A DNA stretch of 64,000 bases from Aurantimicrobium minutum (GTDB taxonomy: Bacteria > Actinomycetota > Actinomycetes > Actinomycetales > Microbacteriaceae). Below the pieces are notes generated by a model, which saw only the letters and a list, made by a program, of their open reading frames with translations, searched no databases and was not told where the DNA came from. Positions 7,039 through 20,564 of this stretch are shown here, piece by piece. Position 1 is the stretch's first letter, and each line of letters begins with the position of its first letter. The translations under genes were made by a program, and so were the position numbers. The DNA is taken from contig NZ_JARXXU010000001.1 of NCBI RefSeq assembly GCF_029894165.1, positions 496,001 through 560,000 of the forward strand, given 5' to 3'.

Positions 7039-8187
7039 GTGGATATTTCATTTCCGGTCGTACTTCCCAAAAAGGGACTCGACCCAGAGGAAGTCAATGC
7101 TGCCCTGGCGGATACTCAGACCGAGGCTAAAAGATTAGAGTTCGAACTTTCCGAGTCGGATAAGCGCATCGCTGTTCTGAACCGAGAGATTGCAGAAGTC
7201 CGGAGTGCTCTCAAGCGGGCGGGATCCAAGCCGTCTTTCTCCGACCTTGGTGCTGCGTTCGAGCAGACCCTTCGGGTCGCTGAAGAACAAGCGAGTAAAT
7301 TGCTTGCCGATGCACGGGCAGAAAGCTCGCAACTACGTGAGGATGCTCTGAGGGATGCTGAGCAACTCTCTGTTGCTGCTTCTGAGCACGCAGAGAAGCT
7401 TCTAGTAGAAGCACAGGAACGTGCTGATCGCCTTCTGTTTGAATCTGAAAAGAAACTCACTGAGGTTGTGCGTAGTGCCACAATTCAGCTCGAAACAGCG
7501 AAAGTCCAGTTTGCAGAGGCAGAAAAACTAGGCGAAGCAATTGTCGGTGAGGGTGAGCAAAAGCGCCTCCTCCTGGAGTCTGAGCTTGCTCAGGAAATTG
7601 ATCAGGCTCGAAACGAAATTGCAACCCTGCGCCAGCTCAACGAGCGTGAACAACGTCGCGTCAATGATGAAACTGAAGCTGCACGAGCAAAAGCAGAGCG
7701 TGAGAGCACTCGTCTGGAGGCTGAGAACGAAGTCGTTATTCGGCACCTCCTCGACGACTCCGAACGACAGTTTGATGAAGCGCGTTCACGTGCTCGCGAA
7801 ACCCTTGTTGAAGCACAGCGTGTCTATGCGGTCTCTCGCCAAGACGGCATTGCCCGCGTCCGCGTTGCTCGTGAAACCGCAGCCGAAATTCTCCGACGTG
7901 CCCGCGTTCGTACCCTGGCTTTGAACGAGAAGCTTGAAGAACGTAACCGTGAACTACTCGAAAACGGTCAGGCGCTCGTGGACGAACTTTCCTTCGAGCG
8001 TGAATCGGTAGAAAGCTTCAACTCCGAAATTCGCATTCTCTCTATGAGCGAAGGGTTCTCGGAAGATGTCCCCATGGATCTCGACATACTTGCTCCTGTT
8101 GAGTATGAAGAAGAGCTCACACCTGAATTTTTCAATATGAATGACGACTCTGTTGGTACTCCTCATCAGGACGGTAGAAACAGATAA
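7039..8187 (+). CDS. DivIVA-like coiled-coil protein A
   Basis: 382 residues from GTG 7039, chosen because AAAGGA lies 5 bases upstream and because its N-terminus (VDISFPVVLPKKGLDPEEV) then aligns with the next protein's. A short DivIVA-like head precedes an almost continuous coiled coil rich in Ala/Glu/Arg from about 30 to 330, and an acidic tail (DVPMDLDILAPVEYEEEL). DivIVA relatives in actinobacteria (Wag31, FilP, Scy) form polar or filament scaffolds for growth. The stop overlaps the next start (TAATG). It shares DLG.AFEQTLRVAEEQA with the next gene. Scaffold role is inferred. Confidence 0.7.
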   Translation: MDISFPVVLPKKGLDPEEVNAALADTQTEAKRLEFELSESDKRIAVLNREIAEVRSALKRAGSKPSFSDLGAAFEQTLRVAEEQASKLLADARAESSQLREDALRDAEQLSVAASEHAEKLLVEAQERADRLLFESEKKLTEVVRSATIQLETAKVQFAEAEKLGEAIVGEGEQKRLLLESELAQEIDQARNEIATLRQLNEREQRRVNDETEAARAKAERESTRLEAENEVVIRHLLDDSERQFDEARSRARETLVEAQRVYAVSRQDGIARVRVARETAAEILRRARVRTLALNEKLEERNRELLENGQALVDELSFERESVESFNSEIRILSMSEGFSEDVPMDLDILAPVEYEEELTPEFFNMNDDSVGTPHQDGRNR

Positions 8188-9245
8188 TGGATATTGTTCG
8201 TAGCTTCAAAACCGTCCGCAAGAACGGATACGACCCCGCAGATGTTCGCCGGGTCTTCCGTGATGCAGAGGCTCGGATTGAAGAATCTGCAACACATCTC
8301 CGCGAAAGCATGCTCAAGGTTGACACTCTCGAGCGTCAACTCGGAGATTTGCGTGATGCTCTCCAGCGTTCGAACTCCAAGCCAACTTTTGCTGACTTGG
8401 GTTCTGCGTTTGAACAGACCCTCCGCGTCGCTGAAGAGCAGGCGGACAAGCTGGTCAGTGATGCACAAGCTGACGCCAAAGTTGCCCGCGACTCTGCACG
8501 GGCTAATGCTGAAGCGTTGACGCGCACCGCGCGTGCACGTGCGACCGCCATCGTCGCTGAAGTGGAGACTCGCATCGAGGAGAAGCGCCTCGAGGTTGAG
8601 CGCGAAGTATCAGAAATGTCTATGAAATCGGAATCTCTCCAACTTCAGGCACAGACTATGAAGGAAACAGCTCAACGTCGCGAAGCAGCCCTTCTTGCGG
8701 AAGCAGAACGTGATGCTTCCGAAGTGCGGTCACGTTTGCATCAGGAAATGGAAGACGTAAAAACCGAGTTGGAAACCCTCCGACAAATCGCGGAACGCGA
8801 ACAGCTCCGTATCGAGCGTGAAATCAAGCTTTCACTTGAGGAGGCTGAGCGTGAGCGTCTGCAACGTCACCACGAAGCTGTCGCCTACATGAACGCACAA
8901 ACCCAGGAAGTTTCTGAACTTCAACGCAGTGCTTCTGATCAGGCTGACGCCTTGAATCAGCAGGCAGAGGCATTCAATCTGCGAACCCGTGCAGACGCCG
9001 ACAAACTGCTCAATGCTGCTCGTGAAGCAGCTACAGGGATGATTACTCGTGCCCGCACACGTGCAGAAACTGTCGCGCAGCGCTTCGAAGAACAGGCAGC
9101 ATCACTCATTGAGCAGGCCGAAAAGCGTAAGTCAAACCTTGACCGCCAGCGTGAAGTGATTCGTGAATTCTCACTTGAACTCAAGGCTCTTGCATCTTCA
9201 GATGCACTGGTGTCACTCGACGAGTCTGAGTCTCAACAGAACTAG
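8187..9245 (+). CDS. DivIVA-like coiled-coil protein B
   Basis: 352 residues, start coupled by TAATG to the previous gene. The head MDIVRSFKTVRKNGYDPADV has the G-Y-D-P-x-x-V pattern of the DivIVA lipid-binding domain more clearly than its neighbour. A coiled coil runs from about 25 to 335, with KPTFADLGSAFEQTLRVAEE and ETLRQ..EREQ shared with protein A, so the two are tandem paralogs. The tail is short and acidic. The pair probably forms homo- or heteropolymers at the membrane; which division or growth process they serve cannot be read here. Confidence 0.72.
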   Translation: MDIVRSFKTVRKNGYDPADVRRVFRDAEARIEESATHLRESMLKVDTLERQLGDLRDALQRSNSKPTFADLGSAFEQTLRVAEEQADKLVSDAQADAKVARDSARANAEALTRTARARATAIVAEVETRIEEKRLEVEREVSEMSMKSESLQLQAQTMKETAQRREAALLAEAERDASEVRSRLHQEMEDVKTELETLRQIAEREQLRIEREIKLSLEEAERERLQRHHEAVAYMNAQTQEVSELQRSASDQADALNQQAEAFNLRTRADADKLLNAAREAATGMITRARTRAETVAQRFEEQAASLIEQAEKRKSNLDRQREVIREFSLELKALASSDALVSLDESESQQN

Positions 9246-9249
9246 CTCA

Positions 9250-9720
9250 TTACTGCCAGCTTGGCGCAAGCTTTTTCAGCTTGGCGCCGCGAATCTGCCA
9301 GAACGTCCACATCCCGATAAACACAAGGGGTGTGAGCAGGCCGGCCTTCACGACGAGACGGTCACGATAGAGCGTCTTGTTTCCCTCGGCTGCAGACACC
9401 GCCATGCGATGATCCCAACCGGAAACAATCTTGAGAGGCCCGCTGACCGGTCTGCCTGAGTCGATCATCATGCGCACACCACCGGGACGTTCCGTGAAGC
9501 TGACGTCAATGAGCTGGTGACCCATGGGGATAATACCCAGCAGTCTCAGGGAGACTTCGTGGGGGCCGCTGGCCGTCCACGCTCTCGGGAACCCTCCCTT
9601 TTCGCGGGAGGACACTTTCATGAGCGGAGCTGAAACAGCAGTAAACACAGCGGGGTTGGCAATGGCCTTCCAGGCAGCGTCAGGCTCGCACTCGAGTGTG
9701 AGTCTGAGAAAAACGTTCAC
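9250..9720 (-). CDS. Hypothetical protein, possible SRPBCC/START-fold
   Basis: 156 residues, GTG start at 9720 with GGGGGAA upstream. The beginning (LRLTLECEPDAAWKAIANPAVF) followed by alternating strands (HQLIDVSFTERPGGVRMMID, LYRDRLVVKAG) resembles lipid- or ligand-binding SRPBCC proteins. A hydrophobic segment near the end (LLTPLVFIGMWTFWQI) may touch the membrane. It is the last gene of a leftward unit after the SprT-like gene, 45 bases away. Fold assignment is tentative. Confidence 0.5.
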   Translation of the reverse strand: MNVFLRLTLECEPDAAWKAIANPAVFTAVSAPLMKVSSREKGGFPRAWTASGPHEVSLRLLGIIPMGHQLIDVSFTERPGGVRMMIDSGRPVSGPLKIVSGWDHRMAVSAAEGNKTLYRDRLVVKAGLLTPLVFIGMWTFWQIRGAKLKKLAPSWQ

Positions 9721-9765
9721 TGTATTCCCCCGAATAAGGCCAGGGCCAGTCCCTGTGTTCTCACG

Positions 9766-10224
9766 CTATCCGATTTCGCGCTTATCCCAGGTAATTATGT
9801 TGGCGCGATGGAATCCGCGGGCACATACTCCGCAACTGAGCGGCTTGGTGGGGGTGCGAAAACGGTAGTGCTGGTGACCGCGGGGACAGGTGCCCAGCCA
9901 GGGCGCGAGTTCGTTGGCCGCACTCCCGTCATGGGTGCGCTTGCCGTCATAGCCCAGGTCGGAGGCGATTTTCTTCCAGGTTGCCCCGTGGCCGGCCCGC
10001 GGCCCGGCCAGAGCGTGGGCCACTTCGTGCAGCAGAATCTGATGCACTTCGTCGTCTTCATACTTGGCTGCGAGGTGGCGGGAGACTGAAATATGTTTAT
10101 CGGAGAAATTACACAGACCGGCACGCGTGCGGGCATGGTCGAACCCAAAACTCCACACCGCCGGGTCGAGGTGGAGTCGAATGAGCGCATCGGCCCACTT
10201 CGTGACGCGGTCCAGATCGGCCAT
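9766..10224 (-). CDS. SprT-like zinc metalloprotease-domain protein
   Basis: 152 residues. HEVAHALAG carries the HExxH zinc site, with a further His in AGHGATWKK as the likely third ligand, followed by CPRGHQHYR and LSCGVCARG, a zinc-ribbon-like C-terminus as in SprT/Spartan-type proteins. Eukaryotic relatives cleave DNA-protein crosslinks; bacterial roles are poorly known. The start overlaps the stop of the upstream spermidine-synthase-like gene (TAATG), so the two are coupled. Confidence 0.82.
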   Translation of the reverse strand: MADLDRVTKWADALIRLHLDPAVWSFGFDHARTRAGLCNFSDKHISVSRHLAAKYEDDEVHQILLHEVAHALAGPRAGHGATWKKIASDLGYDGKRTHDGSAANELAPWLGTCPRGHQHYRFRTPTKPLSCGVCARGFHRANIITWDKREIG

Positions 10225-11084
10225 TACTTCTTCGCGATCTGGAAAATCGTCTTGTTCGGTGTGGGGGACGCAATCGCGGTGGTGTCGAGCACGATAGGTG
10301 CACCACCGATGAACTGTCTCATCTCAGCACCTTCTACCGCTTTCGCCGGATGGGGGCCACCGGCCAGGAGGCGGGGGAGCCAGTCACCGATGGAGTTGTC
10401 GTTACTGCCCACGAGGACCACGTTGCCAAACCGGCGGCCTTTGAGTACTTGGGTTTCAGCCAGAGCAAGCACGTTCGGCAGGACGGCCTGCACGGTGGCG
10501 GCCTGGCCACGGGCAAAGGCCAAGCCTGGCCCATCGGCCACGTTGATAATGAGTACGCCCTGCGGGGAAAGAAGTTTGGCTGCTTCCCGATAAAACTCAA
10601 CGCTCGTCACATGTGCAGGTGTGCGAGCTCCACTGAAGACATCCACGATGACGACGTCGACATTCCCGTGCAGGCCGGTGGGTAGTTTGCCCATCACCTC
10701 ACGGGCGTCGCCGTAACGAATACGGATGTTGGCATTGCGTTGCACCGGCATATGTTCACGCACAAAGTCGATCAGATCTTGCTCGAGTTCAATCACTTGT
10801 TGACGAGAGCCCGGGCGGGTGGCCTCGATATAGCGGGGGAGGGTCAGGGCCCCACCGCCTAAGTGAACAGCGGTGATCGGCTGTCCCGGTTCGCCATAGA
10901 CGTCGAGTACGTGACCAATGCGGCGGATGTATTCGAAAAATAACTCACCGGGGTCATCGATAAAGACGTGAGATTGGGGTGTTCCATCCACTTCGAGGAT
11001 GAACGCACCGTCCTGATAGGGGTCAGGTTCGATACTGGCGCGCAGACCGGAGGATTTCAGGGTGATGGCCGGATGTTCTGCCAT
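10224..11084 (-). CDS. Spermidine synthase-like Rossmann-fold protein
   Basis: 286 residues from ATG 11084; an extended TTG start at 11111 is possible. Motifs are VHLGGGALTLPRYI (methyltransferase motif I), VIELEQDLIDFVR (motif II acidic residue), RIRYGDARE and VDVVIVDVFSG. These match the spermidine-synthase-like group common in actinobacteria, which binds S-adenosyl compounds. Many of these stand-alone proteins lack proof of aminopropyl transfer, so polyamine synthesis is not assured. First gene of the leftward unit with the SprT-like protease. Confidence 0.78.
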   Translation of the reverse strand: MAEHPAITLKSSGLRASIEPDPYQDGAFILEVDGTPQSHVFIDDPGELFFEYIRRIGHVLDVYGEPGQPITAVHLGGGALTLPRYIEATRPGSRQQVIELEQDLIDFVREHMPVQRNANIRIRYGDAREVMGKLPTGLHGNVDVVIVDVFSGARTPAHVTSVEFYREAAKLLSPQGVLIINVADGPGLAFARGQAATVQAVLPNVLALAETQVLKGRRFGNVVLVGSNDNSIGDWLPRLLAGGPHPAKAVEGAEMRQFIGGAPIVLDTTAIASPTPNKTIFQIAKK

Positions 11085-11111
11085 GTGCACACACCATCCA
11101 TGAAATCTCAA

Positions 11112-11316
11112 CTAGACACAGACCCGCAGGTCGTTATAGAGTTGTTATTTGCGCTCGAAGTTTTGTCATGCCCTCATATTGCGGTCGGGGTGACAGTTTC
11201 TTTTCTCGTGAGTAACACCACGAGATGCCCCACTTTAGCGGGATTTTCGAGTTCGCAAAATATCCCACACCAACCGAAACCATGATGGTCCGACGGGACC
11301 CACGGAGGTTATTTCC
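11112..11316 (+). other. Intergenic leader of rpoB
   Basis: This 205-base divergent region carries a hairpin CTCGTG (11204-11209 region) with CACGAG, and CACGGAGG just before the TTG start. I could not place a confident -35/-10 pair for rpoB. Confidence 0.3.
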
Positions 11317-14300
11317 TTGGCTGCTGCGCGCAACGCAAAAGACACCAAGTCCATTAAGAACGGCCGTAGCGCTTCGCGCCTGTCGTTCGCGAAGATCACA
11401 GACACGCTAACTGTCCCTGATCTGCTGGCACTCCAGACCGAGAGCTTTGACTGGCTCGTCGGTAACGAGCACTGGCAGAAGCGGGTCGAGCAGGCGAAGA
11501 AGGAAGGCCGTCAGGACCTCCCTTCGCGTACTGGTCTGGAAGAGATCTTTGAAGAGATCTCTCCCATCGAGAACCTCGATGAGACCATGCAGTTGTCCTT
11601 CACGAACCCTTACCTCGAGCCTGAGAAGTACTCGATCTTCGAGTGCAAGGAGCGTGGCAAGACCTACGCTGCTCCTCTCTACGTCGAGGCAGAGTTCATG
11701 AACCACGTCACGGGGGAAATCAAGACCCAGACCGTGTTCATGGGTGACTTCCCCCTCATGACCGAAAAGGGAACCTTCATCATCAACGGCACCGAGCGTG
11801 TTGTGGTGTCTCAGTTGGTTCGTTCTCCCGGTGTCTACTTTGAGCGTGCACAGGAAAAGACCTCCGACAAGGATGTCTACTCCGCACGCATCATCCCCAG
11901 CCGTGGTGCATGGCTTGAATTCGAAATCGACAAGCGTGACGCTGTCGGTGTTCGTATCGACCGCAAGCGTAAGCAGTCCGTCACCGTCTTCCTCAAGGCC
12001 CTCGGTCTGACCAGCGAAGAGATCGCAACCGAGTTCAAGGGTTACGACTCCATCCTGCAGACCCTCGAGAAGGACACCATCCTGACCAAGGAAGATGCGC
12101 TGCGCGACATCTACCGCAAGCTCCGTCCAGGCGAGCAGGTTGCTGCAGAAGCTGCACGTGCACTGCTGGACAACTTCTACTTCAGCCACAAGCGTTACGA
12201 CCTGGCCAAGGTTGGTCGTTACAAGATCAACCGCAAGCTCGGTCTGGAAGCTCCTCTGACTGACTCTGTTCTCTCCGTTGCAGACATCATTGCCACCATC
12301 AAGTACTTGGTTGCACTGCACAGCGACGAGAAGACATTCCCCGGTACTCGCGAAGGCAAGAAGGTGGACATTCGTCTCGACGTAGACGACATTGACCACT
12401 TCGGTAACCGTCGTATCCGTGCCGTAGGTGAGCTCATCCAGAACCAGGTTCGTACCGGTCTGTCCCGTATGGAGCGCGTCGTTCGCGAGCGTATGACCAC
12501 TCAGGACATCGAGGCCATCACTCCTCAGACCCTGATCAACGTGCGTCCCGTTGTGGCAGCTATCAAGGAGTTCTTCGGAACTTCTCAGCTCTCCCAGTTC
12601 ATGGACCAGAACAACCCGCTTGCAGGTCTGACCCACAAGCGTCGTCTCTCCGCGCTGGGCCCCGGTGGTCTCTCGCGTGAGCGTGCAGGTGTTGAGGTTC
12701 GTGACGTTCACTCGTCCCACTACGGACGTATGTGCCCCATTGAAACTCCTGAAGGTCCCAACATTGGTCTGATTGGTTCGCTCGCCTCGTTCGCGCGTAT
12801 CAACGCTTTTGGTTTCATTGAGACTCCTTACCGTCGCGTCGTCAAGGGCAAGGTCACCGAGAACATCGATTACCTCACCGCCTCGGAAGAAGACGAATTC
12901 GTCGTCGCACAGGCCAACGCACCCCTGACTAAGGACAGTCACTTCGCTGAAGAGCGCGTGCTCGTCCGCCGTAAGGGTGGCGAGGTGGAACTCGTTCCTG
13001 CCGCTGAGGTGGACTACATGGACGTCTCGCCCCGCCAGATGGTTTCTGTCGGTACCTCGCTTATTCCATTCCTCGAGCACGACGATGCTAACCGCGCACT
13101 CATGGGTGCCAACATGCAGCGTCAGGCTGTGCCCCTGCTGCGCAGCGAAAGCCCGCTGGTGGGTACCGGTATGGAAAACTTCGCCGCAATCGATGCGGGT
13201 GACGTGATCCTCACCAACAACGCTGGTGTCGTCTCTGAGGTGTCGGCTGATGTCGTCACCGTTCAGCTCGACGCTGGTGGCACCGAAGATTACTTCCTGC
13301 GTAAGTTCGACCGTTCGAACCAGGGAACCAGCTACAACCACCGTGTGATTGTGAACGCTGGTGAGCGTGTCGAGGTTGGCCAGGTCATCGCTGATGGTCC
13401 TGCCACCGAAGACGGCGAGCTCGCTCTGGGTAAGAACCTCCTCGTGGCATTCATGCCCTGGGAAGGTCACAACTTTGAGGATGCGATCATCCTTTCGCAG
13501 CGCCTCGTTCAGGACGACGTCCTCTCCTCGATTCACATCGAGGAATATGACGTGGACGCTCGTGACACCAAGCTGGGTAAGGAAGAGATCACTCGCGACC
13601 TTCCCAACGTGTCGCCTGAACTCATCGCTAACCTCGACGAGCGCGGCATCATCCGCATCGGTGCTGAGGTTCGCCCCGGTGACATCCTGGTCGGCAAGGT
13701 CACACCTAAGGGTGAGACCGAGCTCTCCGCTGAGGAGCGTCTGCTCCGTGCCATCTTCAACGAGAAGAGCCGCGAAGTTCGCGACACCTCGCTGAAGGTA
13801 CCCCACGGTGAGTCCGGAACCATCATTGGTGTGAAGGTATTCGACGCAGTGAATGACGAAGACGAGCTCGGCTCGGGCGTCAACCAGCGCGTTGTTGTCT
13901 ACATCGCCCAGAAGCGCAAGATCACCGAAGGTGACAAGCTCGCTGGACGTCACGGAAACAAGGGTGTTATCGCCAAGATTCTCCCTGTGGAAGACATGCC
14001 ATTCCTCGAAGACGGTACCCCCGTTGACGTGGTACTCAACCCGCTCGGTATCCCCGGTCGCATGAACTTCGGTCAGGTCCTCGAGACCCACCTGGGTTGG
14101 ATTGCGAAGCAGGGTTGGAAGGTTGACGGCTCACCTGAGTGGGCATCACACCTTCCTGCAGAAGCACACGAGGCTGCCCCTGGCACCAAGGTTGCGACTC
14201 CTGTATTCGACGGTGCGCTCGAGGAAGAAATCGCGGGTCTGCTGGACTCCACGACTCTGACTCGTGACGGAGACCGCCTCATCGGTTCTTCCGGTAAGGC

Positions 14301-14811
14301 CAACCTCTTTGATGGCCGTTCGGGTGAACCATTCCCTGAGCCCATCTCGGTTGGGTACATGTACATCCTGAAGCTGCACCACCTTGTCGATGACAAGATC
14401 CACGCGCGTTCAACGGGTCCTTACTCGATGATCACGCAGCAGCCTCTGGGCGGTAAGGCACAGTTCGGTGGACAGCGCTTTGGTGAGATGGAGGTGTGGG
14501 CACTGGAAGCTTATGGTGCCGCTTACGCCCTTCAGGAACTCCTCACCATCAAGTCCGACGACATCGTGGGCCGCGTCAAGGTCTACGAAGCCATCGTCAA
14601 GGGCGAGAACATCCAGGAACCCGGTATCCCCGAGTCGTTCCGCGTTCTCATGAAGGAAATGCAGTCCCTCGGTCTCAACGTGGAGGTTCTCAACGAAGCT
14701 GGCGATGTCGTCAGCCTCCGCGACGCCGACGATGAGGCATACCGCGCAGCTGAAGAACTCGGTATCAACATCTCCACTCGTTTCGAGTCTTCGTCAATCG
14801 ACGAAATCTAA
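11317..14811 (+). CDS. rpoB: DNA-directed RNA polymerase beta subunit
   Basis: 1164 residues, TTG start behind CGGAGG. The beta subunit of the core polymerase. The rifampicin region reads [15 protein letters not shown] then [13 protein letters not shown], with the residues matching E. coli His526 and Ser531 present, so the protein looks rifampicin-sensitive. [25 protein letters not shown] and GRHGNKG are the conserved active-site regions. The length is typical of actinobacteria. rpoC follows after 39 bases. rplJ-rplL, often upstream, are not here. Confidence 0.98.
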   Translation: MAAARNAKDTKSIKNGRSASRLSFAKITDTLTVPDLLALQTESFDWLVGNEHWQKRVEQAKKEGRQDLPSRTGLEEIFEEISPIENLDETMQLSFTNPYLEPEKYSIFECKERGKTYAAPLYVEAEFMNHVTGEIKTQTVFMGDFPLMTEKGTFIINGTERVVVSQLVRSPGVYFERAQEKTSDKDVYSARIIPSRGAWLEFEIDKRDAVGVRIDRKRKQSVTVFLKALGLTSEEIATEFKGYDSILQTLEKDTILTKEDALRDIYRKLRPGEQVAAEAARALLDNFYFSHKRYDLAKVGRYKINRKLGLEAPLTDSVLSVADIIATIKYLVALHSDEKTFPGTREGKKVDIRLDVDDIDHFGNRRIRAVGELIQNQVRTGLSRMERVVRERMTTQDIEAITPQTLINVRPVVAAIKEFFGTSQLSQFMDQNNPLAGLTHKRRLSALGPGGLSRERAGVEVRDVHSSHYGRMCPIETPEGPNIGLIGSLASFARINAFGFIETPYRRVVKGKVTENIDYLTASEEDEFVVAQANAPLTKDSHFAEERVLVRRKGGEVELVPAAEVDYMDVSPRQMVSVGTSLIPFLEHDDANRALMGANMQRQAVPLLRSESPLVGTGMENFAAIDAGDVILTNNAGVVSEVSADVVTVQLDAGGTEDYFLRKFDRSNQGTSYNHRVIVNAGERVEVGQVIADGPATEDGELALGKNLLVAFMPWEGHNFEDAIILSQRLVQDDVLSSIHIEEYDVDARDTKLGKEEITRDLPNVSPELIANLDERGIIRIGAEVRPGDILVGKVTPKGETELSAEERLLRAIFNEKSREVRDTSLKVPHGESGTIIGVKVFDAVNDEDELGSGVNQRVVVYIAQKRKITEGDKLAGRHGNKGVIAKILPVEDMPFLEDGTPVDVVLNPLGIPGRMNFGQVLETHLGWIAKQGWKVDGSPEWASHLPAEAHEAAPGTKVATPVFDGALEEEIAGLLDSTTLTRDGDRLIGSSGKANLFDGRSGEPFPEPISVGYMYILKLHHLVDDKIHARSTGPYSMITQQPLGGKAQFGGQRFGEMEVWALEAYGAAYALQELLTIKSDDIVGRVKVYEAIVKGENIQEPGIPESFRVLMKEMQSLGLNVEVLNEAGDVVSLRDADDEAYRAAEELGINISTRFESSSIDEI

Positions 14812-14850
14812 TCCGAGTCAGACACTTAAGAATCTAAGGAAAGAGTTAAA

Positions 14851-18726
<3,876 letters not shown>

Positions 18727-18760
18727 GTAGGAACTCACTCCTGACGGAGTTTGTGACTCG

Positions 18761-18790
18761 CGAAAGCCCCGCCATGGTGCGGGGCTTTCG
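18761..18790 (+). terminator. Terminator after rpoBC
   Basis: CGAAAGCCCCGC and GCGGGGCTTTCG form a 12-bp stem with a short CATG-TG loop, followed by TCGTTCT. Confidence 0.85.
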
Positions 18791-18796
18791 TCGTTC

Positions 18797-18802
18797 TATC
18801 AT
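18797..18802 (+). promoter_or_regulatory. -10 box TATCAT, leaderless start at 18809
   Basis: TATCAT, 6 bases (GGCGAC), then ATG. It begins 6 bases after the rpoC terminator stem. Confidence 0.5.
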
Positions 18803-18808
18803 GGCGAC

Positions 18809-19477
18809 ATGTCCGATACCGTGACGGAAACCGCATCCGTGCATCCTGAATTCTTCAAACCTGCTCCGGCAGAAGACGCCGAAGTTGTCGGAATCGGTTT
18901 TGCCGGTGTCGGCTCAGTCGAAACGGCCCCGGATGCGCCTGCTGTGGTGCGAACCCCCAGCAACCGCACGACCGGTGCTCTGGTTGCTCTGCTCGGCGGG
19001 GTGATTTTTGCAGCACTCTATGCCCTGGCTGCCTGGGGTTACAGTGCTGCCGCGTGGCTCTATGGCGATGCTGCGGCCGGCGTGGAAGCCGCCAGCTTTA
19101 TTCAACAGCGCACAATGGCGTTCCTCAGCACCCCGGTGTATTGGCTCACCGTGATCGCGTTCACGGTCTACTTCGTGGTCTTGGCGATCCTCATCAACAA
19201 GGGTCATTGGCGCACATTCGTGCTGTGGGGGTTGGCGGTTGCCGCGCTGACCTACCTCAGCGCCATCGGTACGGGCCTCCTCACGGTAGATGCGTGGACG
19301 CTGACCTTTAGCCAGGCGCTGGACTTTATGTGGCGCGGAATTGCTTTTAACCCGCTGGTTTTGGTCGCGGTGGTGCTCTCTCGCGAGATCCCCATCTGGC
19401 TAGGAGGATGGATTGCGCTCAAGGGCCGTGCACTCCGGAATGCCCCTGCAGGAGAGGCAGCGGAAACTACCGTTTGA
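18809..19477 (+). CDS. Four-helix membrane protein of unknown function
   Basis: 222 residues. A polar, Glu/Pro-rich N-terminus of about 50 residues precedes membrane segments at about 57-77, 109-129, 137-158 and 179-203. I recognise no family. It sits alone between rpoC and the rpsL operon with its own leaderless-type promoter, a placement seen for uncharacterised membrane proteins in Microbacteriaceae. No function is proposed. Confidence 0.7.
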   Translation: MSDTVTETASVHPEFFKPAPAEDAEVVGIGFAGVGSVETAPDAPAVVRTPSNRTTGALVALLGGVIFAALYALAAWGYSAAAWLYGDAAAGVEAASFIQQRTMAFLSTPVYWLTVIAFTVYFVVLAILINKGHWRTFVLWGLAVAALTYLSAIGTGLLTVDAWTLTFSQALDFMWRGIAFNPLVLVAVVLSREIPIWLGGWIALKGRALRNAPAGEAAETTV

Positions 19478-19677
19478 CCCCGTCCCCTCGCTGGGATAAG
19501 CTTTTGCATTGGTGCGTTTTGCGTGCCAGAAACACCTTAAGGGTCTCCCCACTTTCAACAGTGGTAAACCCCCACGGCATATCTGTCAGAAATGGCTCCA
19601 CCTTCGTGGTGTCGCGACAGATGTTTAGCTAAATCGTTTAGCGACTGTCACCGTGCAGTTTTAACAAGGAGTACATA
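19478..19677 (+). other. Leader of the rpsL-rpsG-fusA unit
   Basis: This 200-base untranslated region contains three inverted repeats: CCACT/AGTGG (19549-19564), a longer CTGTC/GACAG hairpin with inner CCAC/GTGG (19583-19620), and GCTAAA-TCG-TTTAGC (19628-19642). AAGGAG precedes the GTG of rpsL. Such leaders often carry translational control by S7 or S12, but no known motif is recognised. Confidence 0.4.
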
Positions 19678-20052
19678 GTGCCAACTATTAACCAGTTGGT
19701 TCGTAAGGGACGTACGCCCAAGGTCACCAAGACCAAGGCACCCGCCCTCAAGTCGAACCCCCAGCAGCGTGGAGTGTGCACCCGTGTGTACACCACCACC
19801 CCCAAGAAGCCCAACTCGGCTCTTCGTAAGGTTGCTCGTGTCAAGCTCAGCAACGGTACCGAAGTAACCGCCTACATTCCCGGTGAAGGCCACAACCTCC
19901 AGGAGCACTCGATGGTGCTCGTTCGGGGTGGTCGTGTAAAGGACCTTCCTGGTGTTCGTTACAAGATCATTCGTGGCGCACTGGACACCCAGGCTGTGAA
20001 GAACCGTAAGCAGGCTCGTAGCCGCTACGGAGCGAAGATGGAGAAGAAGTAA
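19678..20052 (+). CDS. rpsL: 30S ribosomal protein S12
   Basis: 124 residues, GTG start behind AAGGAG. Part of the decoding centre. Lys43 (in TPKKPNS) and Lys88 (in RGGRVKD) are both lysine, the streptomycin-sensitive form. The stop overlaps the rpsG start (TAATG). Confidence 0.97.
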   Translation: MPTINQLVRKGRTPKVTKTKAPALKSNPQQRGVCTRVYTTTPKKPNSALRKVARVKLSNGTEVTAYIPGEGHNLQEHSMVLVRGGRVKDLPGVRYKIIRGALDTQAVKNRKQARSRYGAKMEKK

Positions 20053-20522
20053 TGCCTCGTAAAGGTCCCGCTCCTAAGCGTCCCGTCGTCGCCGATCCCG
20101 TATACGGCGCCCCCATTGTCACCCAGCTCGTCAACAAGATTCTTCTTGATGGCAAGAAGGGTCTCGCAGAGCGCATCGTTTATGGTGCACTCGAAGGTGT
20201 CACCGCAAAGACCGGTGCAGATGCCGTCGTCACTCTCAAGAAGGCACTCGACAACGTGCGCCCCACCCTTGAGGTTCGCTCTCGCCGTGTTGGTGGTTCG
20301 ACCTACCAGGTCCCCGTTGAGGTTAAGCCTCACCGTGCCAACACCCTCGCACTGCGTTGGTTGACCAGCTACGCAAAGGCTCGTCGCGAAAAGACCATGA
20401 CCGAGCGTCTCATGAACGAGATCCTCGATGCATCGAACGGTCTTGGCGCAGCAGTCAAGCGTCGTGAAGACACCCACAAGATGGCCGAGTCGAACAAGGC
20501 CTTCGCTCACTACCGCTGGTAG
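20052..20522 (+). CDS. rpsG: 30S ribosomal protein S7
   Basis: 156 residues, usual length. Nucleates assembly of the 30S head. [12 protein letters not shown] at the start and the Arg-rich [18 protein letters not shown] are typical. Coupled to rpsL by TAATG; fusA follows after 42 bases. Confidence 0.97.
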   Translation: MPRKGPAPKRPVVADPVYGAPIVTQLVNKILLDGKKGLAERIVYGALEGVTAKTGADAVVTLKKALDNVRPTLEVRSRRVGGSTYQVPVEVKPHRANTLALRWLTSYAKARREKTMTERLMNEILDASNGLGAAVKRREDTHKMAESNKAFAHYRW

Positions 20523-20564
20523 TCCGAGCTTAACCCTGTTCACTTACAATTTCGGAGGAATCCT

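Noticed and set aside
11407-14091. Long open frame (894 codons) on the minus strand opposite rpoB
   Set aside because: It is a shadow of the codon bias of rpoB; the product has no family motif and rpoB is certain.
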